9,892 nucleotides of DNA from Alphaproteobacteria bacterium CG11_big_fil_rev_8_21_14_0_20_44_7 (GCA_002787615.1 PCXJ01000027.1:1-9892); one strand, 5' to 3'. Shown: positions 1 through 6,838, counted from the stretch's first letter. Notes: a model not told the origin generated them from the letters alone. A program made the numbers and translations.

Positions 1-916
1 TGTCTTTTTTCAAACTGTCAAAAATTGTCATTGCCTGTGCAACCATGCTGCCCGCATCATTTGTAGCAGCAGGCAAAAGCACGGTGGTTGAAGTCTTTGC
101 CAGCTTGCTGAAAGCCTCAACATATTGCTCAGCCACGCGCAAACTTACTGCGTCATTTCCGCCTTTCTCATTAATCGCTTTTGCCACATCACGAATACCA
201 TCGGCAGTTGCCAGCGCCACTTGGCGAATCGCTTCTGCTTGTCCGGTTGCGCGGTTAATTTGGTCTTGCATCGCTGCTTCTGATTCCAGAACAACTTCAC
301 GCTTATCACCTTCTGCAACATTGACCATAGCATCGCGCTTACCTTCCGATTCCAGAATTTGCGCACGCTTATGACGCTCGGCAGTCATTTGCAATTCCAT
401 TGCTTGCAATACGGTTGTTGGCGGGTTGATATCTTTGATTTCATAACGCATACATTGCACGCCCCATTTTCCGGCTGCGTCATTAATGGCATTTACGATA
501 TTTGTATTTAGCGTTTCGCGCTCTTCAAAAGTTTTATCGAGGTTCATCTTTCCGATTTCTGCACGCATCGTGGTTTGTGCCAATTGTGCTACGGCAAAAT
601 ATGGGTCAGAAACACCATAAGAAGCATCGGCAGGGTTGATAACTTTTACATATAAAACCCCGTCAATTCTAAGGCTCACATTATCTTTGGTAATCGCGGT
701 TTGTGCTTGCACATCAACCACTTGTTCCTTGAGGCTGTGTTTATAGGCGACACGTTGCATAACCGGAATTAGGAAAATCAAACCACCTTCCTGATGGATA
801 ACATCAAATTTTCCCCAAGTCTCAATCACCCATGCTTCCTGTTGCGGGACGATTTTCACCATCATAAACAGGATAACTGCCGCGACGACTAAAATTGCTA
901 TAATACCGAATTCCAT
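1..916 (-). CDS. qmcA: Stomatin/paraslipin-like SPFH (band 7) membrane protein, QmcA-like; 3' end outside the window
   Basis: Reading the minus strand from the ATG at 914-916 gives 305 residues with no stop before the left edge, so the C-terminus is missing. One hydrophobic helix (residues about 3-21) is followed by the paraslipin hallmark 'VPQQEAWVIETWGKF' (23-37) and a band 7 domain to about residue 175, then a charged, alanine/glutamate-rich helical region (about 180-240) typical of the oligomerisation coiled coil. Known for the family: proteins of this type (QmcA, stomatin-like 2) form large oligomers in membrane microdomains and often partner with an NfeD-type protein or with membrane proteases. 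A GGAG ribosome binding site at 924-927 sits 7 nt before the ATG and supports the start. It lies 71 nt downstream of the metallopeptidase gene on the same strand. An NfeD gene might follow beyond the left edge, but that is not visible. Family certain; exact subgroup likely. Confidence 0.9.
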   Translation of the reverse strand, partial: MEFGIIAILVVAAVILFMMVKIVPQQEAWVIETWGKFDVIHQEGGLIFLIPVMQRVAYKHSLKEQVVDVQAQTAITKDNVSLRIDGVLYVKVINPADASYGVSDPYFAVAQLAQTTMRAEIGKMNLDKTFEERETLNTNIVNAINDAAGKWGVQCMRYEIKDINPPTTVLQAMELQMTAERHKRAQILESEGKRDAMVNVAEGDKREVVLESEAAMQDQINRATGQAEAIRQVALATADGIRDVAKAINEKGGNDAVSLRVAEQYVEAFSKLAKTSTTVLLPAATNDAGSMVAQAMTIFDSLKKD

Positions 917-987
917 AATCTTTCTCCAAAAGTTTTGTTGCCGGAAAGATAGCGCAATCAGGAATAAAAATAAATAGAAATCGGGAA

Positions 988-1722
988 TTAGATAAACGGG
1001 GCGGCAGCCATCAAACCATCCATGCTTGCCTTATCCTGTCTCTGCATCATTTTTTTCCATTCGGGAGAAGCAGTGCCGTGAATAATATTGTTTATCCGGT
1101 CATTTATACTGGGATGACCGCCAGCCACCGCGCCGTCCATTGCATTGGCTTTTGCAACTCTTGCCTCCCAGCCTTTTTCAATCAGGGAGTGTTCTTTCAA
1201 TATTGCGTTATGTAGAAGGAAGCTTATCATCCAATATTCTGAATATAATGCAGCAGAGAAAATATCTGCGCGAAATTCTGCATGCGCAACCTGATTGGAT
1301 TCGCTGGAGTTTGTTCGGAATTCGGGCTTATCAACACCATGTCCAAGCTCATGAGCATAAACTGCGCCAGTCATCTTCCAATAAATATCATACACGGAAT
1401 GTCCGAATTTTGATATCGGTGCTTCCAGCAAAACAGCAGCACTTTGTCTGGTGAGAGCTCCCTTTATGTCAAACCCTTCCATAGCTTTTGATTGTTCGGC
1501 CTTTCGATTTTCTATTTCATATAATCTCGGTACTTCGATTTCATAAAGGCGTGAAAATTCGCCTCCAATATAACCTAATCCCCAAACATGCTTTGTGTGC
1601 AATTCATAAATTTTTCTTCCGCCTCTTCTGTAGGTATTGCCTTCCTCATCTGATAGAGGTGGGAATTTGCCGCCATTCTCGACTAATATTTCCTGAAATA
1701 GATTTGGCCTGACAATTTTCAT
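988..1722 (-). CDS. Small soluble zinc metallopeptidase with HELGH motif, M48-like
   Basis: A 244-residue protein. The zinc site is HELGH at residues 124-128 (His124, His128 ligands, Glu125 catalytic). 'HAEFRAD' at 147-153 matches the E-x-x-x-D third-ligand block of M48 (HtpX/Ste24/Oma1) peptidases, with Glu149 the likely ligand, and 'GGHPSINDRI' at 201-210 resembles the conserved 'HPS/P..ERI' motif of that family. Unlike HtpX or Ste24 I see no clear membrane helices and no signal peptide, so a cytoplasmic location is inferred. The first 100 residues are not recognisable and contain a repeated hexapeptide RLYEIE (58-63 and 66-71). The ATG at 1722 lacks a ribosome binding site; a promoter-like sequence places transcription start close to this ATG. 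It follows the ATPase gene by 54 nt and precedes the SPFH gene by 71 nt, all on one strand. Substrate unknown. Confidence 0.8.
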   Translation of the reverse strand: MKIVRPNLFQEILVENGGKFPPLSDEEGNTYRRGGRKIYELHTKHVWGLGYIGGEFSRLYEIEVPRLYEIENRKAEQSKAMEGFDIKGALTRQSAAVLLEAPISKFGHSVYDIYWKMTGAVYAHELGHGVDKPEFRTNSSESNQVAHAEFRADIFSAALYSEYWMISFLLHNAILKEHSLIEKGWEARVAKANAMDGAVAGGHPSINDRINNIIHGTASPEWKKMMQRQDKASMDGLMAAAPFI

Positions 1723-1728
1723 CGGGTA

Positions 1729-1757
1729 AATAAATACTAACCATTGCGGTTCGTCAA
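1729..1757 (-). promoter_or_regulatory. Candidate sigma-70 type promoter for the metallopeptidase gene
   Basis: On the minus strand a TTGACG (-35, 1757-1752) is followed after 17 nt by TTTATT (-10, 1734-1729, 4 of 6 consensus positions). Transcription would start near 1722, at the ATG itself, which would make the mRNA leaderless and explain the missing ribosome binding site. The -10 is weak, so this is a moderate-to-low confidence call. Confidence 0.4.
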
Positions 1758-1776
1758 GCTAACATTCGGTGCAGCA

Positions 1777-3375
1777 TCAGCCCTGATTTCTTGCTTCTTC
1801 AATTTCACGCAGGGTTTTGATTTCTTCCAGCTCTTCCTCGGAAAGAGTGGTGCGGCGCACGCCCTCTTCACCCGGCAGCCAGATAAGTTGCAATGATTTC
1901 GGGTCGCGCGCAAAAACACGTTCCTCGGTTATCATCCCCAAAGTCGGCGGGATATTACATTTTGCCAATCCAACCACGGTATAAGGGCCGTCGCGATATA
2001 ATCCCAAAACCACACGCGGGCGGTCAATAAAAACCTGTGAGCCGCGTAGTAAGTCCAGAATTTCGGCGCAGGATTCAGGTTTTGCAGACTTCTCCAAATG
2101 GTGAACGACAATCATCGCGCAATTTTTCCTGACGGCAAATTCTTCAATCGCTTCAAAAAATTCCGATACGACTTCCGAGTTATTTTCATCCCCTTCGAGA
2201 TATTTTCTGGCAGGATCAATCACCATAATCGGCACATCGGGCATGGTGGCGAGGCGTTTCATAAATTCGGGCAGGGTTTCATCCTTATCGCGAAACTCGG
2301 CGCGTTGGAACATCACGCGGTTTGCTCGTTCTTCCGGATCAAACAATTTCGCGCGCGCATTTATTACGGCTGGGCCATCTTCACCGGAGAAATATACGCA
2401 GATTCCTTTGGTGAATTTAGTATTCACCGGTTGTCCGAGCCAGATTGGCTGTTTTTCGTCTTCGGCATAATCAATTCCGGCTTTTACGCATAATTCATGT
2501 GCGATGGATGATTTACCCGTGCCGCCTGCACCAGCCAGCACACAAACTGCGCCACGCGGGATTAAGCCTTCCACGACAAATTCAAAATTTTCTTCTGAGC
2601 CTTCGCGTTGCGGGCCAGTTTTATCAAAGAACTCAAAATTTCGCGCACAGAGATTGAAATATTTCAGATTCTTCTCAATATTATCCGGATCAACCCCGAA
2701 ACGCTCAAACAAAATATGATGGCGGTCATAGGCATTCCAGCATTTTGCGGCATCTTTGACTATCTGAATATCAATTTCTTTTGGTTCGGGCGGCAGCATA
2801 GTATCAAGATTTTCATGTTTGAATGAGCCGTTCTTGGTTAAATATGAAAGTCCGCCCAGCATATATGATTTATAATATTCCTCGCTATCAACATCGGTAA
2901 GCTCGTATAATTCACGGCAGCCTTCAACCGTTCCATCTTCAAGCGGTTTTAATATGCGGTTGGAAAATGCGATGATTTTTAAGCCTGCATCCTTATTCTC
3001 ACTACGCGAAATCAAATCGGAATATGCGCCAATGCCGGAAAGCCTTTCCTGCTCTTTACCGCTTAATTTGGCAATTCCCAATGCAAGTGCCGTTGCCCAT
3101 GCCACACCGGAGCCGATTGGCTTTTTATTCTCATCATGCACGATTGGATTGAGCAAAAGCGGCGTATTTGGCAATTTGCCTTCATTATAATGGAATTTTG
3201 CCTGATTCACGGCTTTTTGCGTGTCGGCTTCATTGAACCAGAACTCGAAACCCTGTTCCTTGCTGCGCCATGGCTCAATTTCGGCGATACTATACAGGCA
3301 CATTTGGCCGGAAAGCCCTTGTTTTTTGTGTGCCTGCCAGATTGTATCAATCTCTTTTTTAATCTTTTGCCACAT
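1777..3375 (-). CDS. RepA-like AAA_25 (RecA-fold) ATPase with an unrecognised N-terminal half
   Basis: A 532-residue protein. The C-terminal part is a RecA-type ATPase of the RepA/AAA_25 group: Walker A GAGGTGKS (282-289), GEDG (331-334) followed by the conserved arginine region, Walker B 'PIMVIDP' (382-388), DENN (396-399), 'VVHHLEKS' (423-430) and the arginine/sensor block 'RGSQVFIDRPRVVLGL' (444-459). Known for the family: such ATPases act as hexameric replicative helicases (RSF1010 RepA) or phage/plasmid DNA-processing ATPases, often fused to or beside a primase. Residues 1-260 match nothing I recognise and show no obvious primase motif. After the ATPase core there is only a short acidic tail, with no visible winged-helix domain. 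The ATG at 3375 has an AAGGA ribosome binding site 4-5 nt upstream. It is the first gene of the minus-strand block and is divergent from the GYF gene. Its appearance next to housekeeping genes, without replication or phage genes in view, is odd. ATPase class secure; biological role unknown. Confidence 0.85.
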   Translation of the reverse strand: MWQKIKKEIDTIWQAHKKQGLSGQMCLYSIAEIEPWRSKEQGFEFWFNEADTQKAVNQAKFHYNEGKLPNTPLLLNPIVHDENKKPIGSGVAWATALALGIAKLSGKEQERLSGIGAYSDLISRSENKDAGLKIIAFSNRILKPLEDGTVEGCRELYELTDVDSEEYYKSYMLGGLSYLTKNGSFKHENLDTMLPPEPKEIDIQIVKDAAKCWNAYDRHHILFERFGVDPDNIEKNLKYFNLCARNFEFFDKTGPQREGSEENFEFVVEGLIPRGAVCVLAGAGGTGKSSIAHELCVKAGIDYAEDEKQPIWLGQPVNTKFTKGICVYFSGEDGPAVINARAKLFDPEERANRVMFQRAEFRDKDETLPEFMKRLATMPDVPIMVIDPARKYLEGDENNSEVVSEFFEAIEEFAVRKNCAMIVVHHLEKSAKPESCAEILDLLRGSQVFIDRPRVVLGLYRDGPYTVVGLAKCNIPPTLGMITEERVFARDPKSLQLIWLPGEEGVRRTTLSEEELEEIKTLREIEEARNQG

Positions 3376-3401
3376 ATTTCCTTGCTTTGTCGAAATCCAG
3401 A

Positions 3402-3430
3402 CTTAAATTATAGCCAAAACTATATATAAT
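3402..3430 (+). promoter_or_regulatory. Candidate promoter for the GYF_2 gene and hflX
   Basis: A perfect TATAAT lies at 3425-3430, 17 nt after a poor -35 (CTTAAA, 3402-3407). Expected start is near 3437, giving a leader of about 36 nt that carries the AAGGA ribosome binding site. The proposed -35 overlaps the -10 of the divergent ATPase gene, so the two promoters may compete. The region is very AT-rich, so chance matches are likely. Confidence 0.4.
3407..3412 (-). promoter_or_regulatory. Candidate -10 element for the RepA-like ATPase gene
   Basis: The minus strand reads TTTTGGC-TATAAT with the perfect -10 hexamer at 3412-3407, about 32 nt before the ATG. No good -35 exists 16-18 nt upstream (TAATTA at 17 nt is poor). 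The preceding GGC context also occurs at the rpsD promoter, which adds some support. Confidence 0.45.
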
Positions 3431-3472
3431 AATTATAACGAATAGACCAGAAATAGCAAAGAAGGATTAATA

Positions 3473-4333
3473 ATGGATTACTACGTAGTAATTAACGGGC
3501 AAAAACAAGGGCCTTTTGACATAATTGCAATCATAAAGAAGGTGAAAACCAGACAAATAGCGCCTGACACGCTAGTTGCGGATGCTGCTAACGGTAATTT
3601 TATGCCTGCGACCAGTTTTCCCGAAATTGCAACATTGCTGGAAGAGCAGGTGGGAATCAATAAAGCCTCGCAAATGAAGGAGAAAAGAGTGCTGCGCCTC
3701 CGAAAGGTTCTAGCTGACGGGGTGGATTTATGGGTGCGCAACGTTATTGGCTTTACGGTTGGATTCGCTACAATCCTCATTGTGGCATTTGCCTTAAATG
3801 GTGGACTGAAGAAGATTCAAATCTTCGCGGATTACCCGTCCATCGGCAATTATATAATCTCGCTATTGGCAACTACATTATATTTGCTGTTTTTCGGCTA
3901 TATATTAAACGCCAAGCGCAGTAAGGCTTTTAGCTTTGAGCAAACCTTTATAGAAGTGAAAAAAGGCCTGATTCCGCTGGGCATATTATCCGCAATCTTT
4001 TCGCTATATACAATCGCTTTTGGCGTGAATCAGCTTGTTGGCTTGGTAAGTGTCGTGGTATTATTATTTGTCGTGACTATGTTCTCTTTTGTGCCATTTC
4101 TTATCGTTGATACCTCATTGGGGCTGGGCGGCGCGGCAAAACAGTCATTGAAGAAGGTTATGGGCATGGGCGCGGATAATTTCGGCGTGATTCTTGCGCT
4201 CATAGCAATAAATCTGGTAGTGGCACTTGCTCCGGCATTTATTGATAAAAACTTTTTCATTTTCGGGCTTTTCCTGAGTATGCCGATTACAGTTTCATCG
4301 CTGGCATATATTTATGATGAACTTTTCGCATAA
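3473..4333 (+). CDS. Membrane protein with N-terminal GYF_2 domain and about six membrane helices
   Basis: A 286-residue protein. Residues 1-58 match the GYF_2 pattern: 'YYVVINGQKQGPFD' (3-16), then a helix and 'IAPDTLVA' (29-36). GYF domains in general bind proline-rich peptides; bacterial GYF_2 domains are usually fused to membrane segments and have no settled function. After a basic linker (about 65-88) come likely helices at about 90-109, 124-146, 166-184, 187-212, 236-257 and 260-283, so the GYF domain probably faces the cytoplasm. The ATG at 3473 is preceded by AAGGA with 7 nt spacing. hflX begins 6 nt after its stop, so both are very likely on one transcript and translationally coupled. 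A role in a membrane quality-control or assembly step is conceivable but not shown. Confidence 0.8.
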   Translation: MDYYVVINGQKQGPFDIIAIIKKVKTRQIAPDTLVADAANGNFMPATSFPEIATLLEEQVGINKASQMKEKRVLRLRKVLADGVDLWVRNVIGFTVGFATILIVAFALNGGLKKIQIFADYPSIGNYIISLLATTLYLLFFGYILNAKRSKAFSFEQTFIEVKKGLIPLGILSAIFSLYTIAFGVNQLVGLVSVVVLLFVVTMFSFVPFLIVDTSLGLGGAAKQSLKKVMGMGADNFGVILALIAINLVVALAPAFIDKNFFIFGLFLSMPITVSSLAYIYDELFA

Positions 4334-4339
4334 GCTCTG

Positions 4340-5590
4340 GTGGAAGACGAAAAGAAACTCGAAAAATCTGCTAAAACCCTGATAATCCATCCGGTATTCA
4401 GGGATAGTACGGGCGACGCCCAGCATAAGCTTGAAGAGGCAATCGGGCTGGCTCAGGCAATAAATCTGAACTGCGCGCAGGCTTTGATTGTCAATCTTAA
4501 AAACCCACATCCCGATAAATTGCTCGGTAGCGGCAAGGTTGAGGAATTAGGTGAGTATATAACTAATAATGACATTCAATTAGCCTATGTGGATTCTAAG
4601 CTTTCGCCGATTCAGCAGCGCAATCTTGAGGAAAAATGGAATACGAAAGTTATTGACCGCTCCGGCCTGATTCTGGAAATCTTCGGTGCGCGGGCAAGTA
4701 CGAATGAGGGAAAGCTGCAAGTTGAACTGGCGGCGCTGGAATATCAGAAATCACGATTAGTTAGAAGCTGGACGCATTTGGAACGTCAGCGCGGTGGCTT
4801 TGGCTTTGTCGGCGGCCCCGGTGAAAAGCAGATTGAGCTTGATAAGCGTATGATTAATACGCGCATAATCAAGATAAAAAAAGATTTGGAGAAAGTGGTC
4901 AAAACCCGCGCTCTGCATCGCCGACCCCGCCAAGCAGTACCATATCCGGTGGTGGCGTTGGTGGGTTATACGAATGCCGGAAAATCCACGCTTTTCAACC
5001 GCCTGACGGGAGCGAAGGTGCTGGAGCAAGACCAGCTTTTTGCCACGCTCGACCCAACCATGCGCACGCTGAAGCTGCCATCGGGGCGTAAGGTGATTTT
5101 GTCGGATACTGTTGGTTTTATTTCAGATTTGCCAACTGAGTTGATAGCCGCTTTCCGCGCCACTTTGGAAGAGGTGGTGGAGGCTGACATCTTATTGCAT
5201 GTTCGTGATATTTCTCATCCGCAAACCACACAGCAAAAGGAAAATGTGGAAGAAGTTCTGCTCGGTTTGGGCGTTGAAGAAAAGCTGCATAACCGTACAT
5301 ACGAAGTTTTGAACAAGATTGATTTGCTGGAAAAGAAGCCGAAAAACGGGTTAAATATTTCTGCGCTAACCGGTGCAGGAATTGCCGATTTGCTGGAAAT
5401 GCTGGATAAGAAAATCTCAGAATTCAATAAAACCGAGAAATTTGAACTGCCGATAACCGATAGTAAGGGGCTGGCATGGCTTTATAGTCATGGATTTGTA
5501 CAAAAACGAAAAGAGTTGAAGGATAAGATTTGCCTGACCGTAAACATATCGGAAAAGAATGCTGCCATTTTTAGAAAAGAATATCTGTAA
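4340..5590 (+). CDS. hflX: Ribosome-associated GTPase HflX
   Basis: A 416-residue protein covering all HflX parts. The N-terminal HflX domain ends in the glycine-rich 'RGGFGFVGGPGEKQIE' segment (151-166). The G domain has G1 'GYTNAGKST' (209-217), switch I 'FATLDPT' (234-240), G3 DTVGF (256-260), G4 NKID (325-328) and G5 'SALTG' (341-345). Known role: HflX binds the 50S subunit and splits stalled or hibernating ribosomes, notably under heat stress. The start is a GTG at 4340, 6 nt after the stop of the GYF gene and without a good ribosome binding site, which suggests translation by reinitiation. In many proteobacteria hflX follows hfq; here a GYF membrane protein takes that place. The usual 'GPGET' motif reads GPGEK (Lys163), a substitution worth noting. 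Confidence 0.97.
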   Translation: MEDEKKLEKSAKTLIIHPVFRDSTGDAQHKLEEAIGLAQAINLNCAQALIVNLKNPHPDKLLGSGKVEELGEYITNNDIQLAYVDSKLSPIQQRNLEEKWNTKVIDRSGLILEIFGARASTNEGKLQVELAALEYQKSRLVRSWTHLERQRGGFGFVGGPGEKQIELDKRMINTRIIKIKKDLEKVVKTRALHRRPRQAVPYPVVALVGYTNAGKSTLFNRLTGAKVLEQDQLFATLDPTMRTLKLPSGRKVILSDTVGFISDLPTELIAAFRATLEEVVEADILLHVRDISHPQTTQQKENVEEVLLGLGVEEKLHNRTYEVLNKIDLLEKKPKNGLNISALTGAGIADLLEMLDKKISEFNKTEKFELPITDSKGLAWLYSHGFVQKRKELKDKICLTVNISEKNAAIFRKEYL

Positions 5591-5620
5591 ATTTAAGATT
5601 AAAAATTAAGAGAATAAGGC

Positions 5621-5648
5621 TTGACTTAAATCTTTTTTTGGCTATATT
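5621..5648 (+). promoter_or_regulatory. Strong sigma-70 type promoter of rpsD
   Basis: TTGACT (-35, 5621-5626), a 16-nt spacer and TATATT (-10, 5643-5648) within GCTATATT. Expected start is near 5655, giving a leader of about 40 nt. A T-run (5633-5639) lies in the spacer. The flanking ATTTAAG (5591-5597) and CTTAAAT (5625-5631) could pair weakly before the T-run and act as a poor hflX terminator, but the stem is all A/T apart from one pair. Confidence 0.75.
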
Positions 5649-5694
5649 CCGCAGTCCTTTTAACGCTATAAAAGTTGGAAACAGAAGAAATTAT

Positions 5695-6312
5695 ATGACT
5701 AAAATTGTAAAATCGAAATATAAAATCAGCCGTCGCCTAGGTAAAAGCCTCTGGGGCAGATCAAAAGATGCCTTTAACTATCGTGCATTTCCTCCGGGTA
5801 TTCATGGCGCTGCGGCAGGTCGTAAGAAATATTCCGACTTTGGCATTCAGCTGCGCGCAAAGCAACAGCTCAAAGGTTATTATAACATGACTGAGAAGCA
5901 GTTCAAACGCGTGTATGAAGAGGCTGTGCGTAAAAAAGGTGATACTTCCGAGCTTTTGATTGGTTTGCTGGAAAGACGCTTGGATGCGGTTGTGTATCGT
6001 GCGAATTTCGCGCCGACAATCTTCTCCGCTCGTCAGTTGGTTTCACACAAACATGTTTTGGTGAATGGCAAATCTTGTAATATCCCAAGCTATCAAGTGC
6101 AAGATGGCGATGTTATTGAAATCAAAGAAAAATCAAAGCAAATGCCGCTTGTAATGGAAGCCACGCAAAAGCAAGAGCGTGAAATTCCGGTTTATCTGGA
6201 AGTTGATGCTGCGAAGATGACTGCGAAATATATCCGTCAGCCGATTTATGTTGATGTGCCTTATCCGGTGCAAATGGAACCGAACCTCGTTATCGAGTTC
6301 TATTCAAGATAG
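5695..6312 (+). CDS. rpsD: 30S ribosomal protein S4
   Basis: A 205-residue protein, the normal length of alphaproteobacterial S4. It starts 'MTKIVKSKYKISRRLGKSLW', close to the alphaproteobacterial pattern, has no N-terminal cysteines (zinc-free type), and carries the S4 RNA-binding domain at about 94-155 ('ERRLDAVVYRANFAPTIFSA', then 'HVLVNGK'). It ends 'PNLVIEFYSR', as expected. S4 is a primary 16S rRNA binder that nucleates 30S assembly. The ATG at 5695 is preferred over an upstream in-frame TTG at 5638, which lies between the -35 and -10 of the promoter and would add a non-homologous tail. The ribosome binding site is weak (AGAAGAA). The gene stands outside the large ribosomal-protein operon, as is common for S4 in this class. 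Confidence 0.98.
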   Translation: MTKIVKSKYKISRRLGKSLWGRSKDAFNYRAFPPGIHGAAAGRKKYSDFGIQLRAKQQLKGYYNMTEKQFKRVYEEAVRKKGDTSELLIGLLERRLDAVVYRANFAPTIFSARQLVSHKHVLVNGKSCNIPSYQVQDGDVIEIKEKSKQMPLVMEATQKQEREIPVYLEVDAAKMTAKYIRQPIYVDVPYPVQMEPNLVIEFYSR

Positions 6313-6330
6313 ATTTCAACAAATTAATTT

Positions 6331-6570
6331 ATGTCAAAGCCCGATAATCAGAGCAGATTTGGTTGTCTAACCTTGGTTTTTGCGCCATTCAATCTTGTTT
6401 TGGGTATGCTTGATGCCCTCCAAATAATAGCAAGGCATAGCAGTGGAGCTGGGCCGGAAGATTATGAGCATATACCTACCATGGCTGATAGAATAAGAGA
6501 TGCGGCAGGTAAATTCACAAAAAGATTTTATGATGAACAAACCGCGCCCCAGCCAGAAAAATTCAGATGA
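6331..6570 (+). CDS. Hypothetical 79-residue protein downstream of rpsD
   Basis: The frame opens with ATG 18 nt after the rpsD stop and is probably cotranscribed. It begins with a polar stretch, has one moderately hydrophobic segment ('FGCLTLVFAPFNLVLGMLDA', about 10-29) that could be membrane-associated, and ends in a charged tail with a predicted helix (about 50-68). I do not recognise the family and find no ribosome binding site. It has reasonable codon use and sits in a tight operon position, but conservation cannot be judged here. Confidence 0.55.
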   Translation: MSKPDNQSRFGCLTLVFAPFNLVLGMLDALQIIARHSSGAGPEDYEHIPTMADRIRDAAGKFTKRFYDEQTAPQPEKFR

Positions 6571-6601
6571 ATAATTTTTTAAATTTTTTTGCTTCTGTAA
6601 T

Positions 6602-6631
6602 TTGACTTATCTATACCCACTCCCGCATAAT
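6602..6631 (+). promoter_or_regulatory. Promoter-like sequence upstream of the palindrome
   Basis: TTGACT (6602-6607), an 18-nt spacer and CATAAT (6626-6631). The -35 shares TTGACTTA with the rpsD promoter. Transcription would start near 6638, inside the palindrome that follows. No intact gene lies directly downstream, so it may be the relic of a promoter for the broken frame at 6643-6807. Confidence 0.4.
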
Positions 6632-6635
6632 GCCC

Positions 6636-6651
6636 ATATTGAGCTCAATAT
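6636..6651. repeat. Perfect 16-bp palindrome, operator-like position
   Basis: ATATTGAGCTCAATAT reads the same on both strands, with the centre between 6643 and 6644. It begins 5 nt after the proposed -10 hexamer, where a repressor would block transcription. It has no T-run and no loop, so it is not a terminator. I see no second copy in the window. Confidence 0.6.
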
Positions 6652-6807
6652 CGTGATGGTTTTAGCGAATTATCACAAAAGACTAAAAAAGTCGTTTTTG
6701 CCGAGGATTATTTTGTTAAAGGAATGATTTTTGACGAAAACGCAAAAAAAGCCGACGTCGGTGATTTGAAATTAGGAATGGAGAGTAGAGAGTTGAGAGT
6801 AGAGTGA
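6643..6807 (+). pseudogene. Remnant of a protein-coding frame, 5' end disrupted and 3' end run into repeats
   Basis: An open frame of 54 codons lies between two stops and has no ATG before its middle. The residues from 6652 on ('RDGFSELSQKTKKVVFAEDY', then 'FVKGMIFDENAKKADVGDLK') have a normal protein composition and a plausible hydrophobic/charged pattern. The last ten codons ('MESRELRVE' and stop) are made of the GAGAGTAGAG repeat, so the natural C-terminus has been replaced. A one-base shift near 6648 would join the frame to an ATG at 6630 just inside the promoter-like sequence. I do not recognise the family. It could also be chance, since the frame is short. Confidence 0.35.
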
Positions 6808-6827
6808 TTTGGAGCATTGAACATTGA
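6781..6827. repeat. Short tandem repeats GAGAGTAGAG and CATTGA
   Basis: GAGAGTAGAG occurs at 6781-6790 and 6795-6804, separated by AGTT. CATTGA occurs at 6815-6820 and 6822-6827. The block joins the end of the broken frame to the hairpin repeat and looks like replication-slippage or small-element sequence. Confidence 0.6.
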
Positions 6828-6838
6828 GTCTGAAATAG

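Noticed and set aside
145..366. 73-residue minus-strand frame inside the SPFH gene
   Set aside because: It is in a different frame from the clear SPFH product.
2098..2493. 131-residue plus-strand frame inside the ATPase gene
   Set aside because: It is antisense to a well-supported coding region, has no recognisable motif and no ribosome binding site; a shadow frame.
5638..5694. N-terminal extension of S4 from an upstream TTG
   Set aside because: It overlaps the spacer and -10 of the rpsD promoter, and the added residues do not fit the S4 family, which begins at the ATG at 5695.
6567..6605. 12-codon frame overlapping the stop of the 79-residue ORF (ATGA)
   Set aside because: It is made of T-rich sequence, is too short, and has no ribosome binding site; probably chance.
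6676..6700. CAAAAGACT-AAAAA-AGTC-G-TTTTTG hairpin as a terminator
   Set aside because: The stem has few G/C pairs and a bulge, and it lies inside the protein-like remnant.
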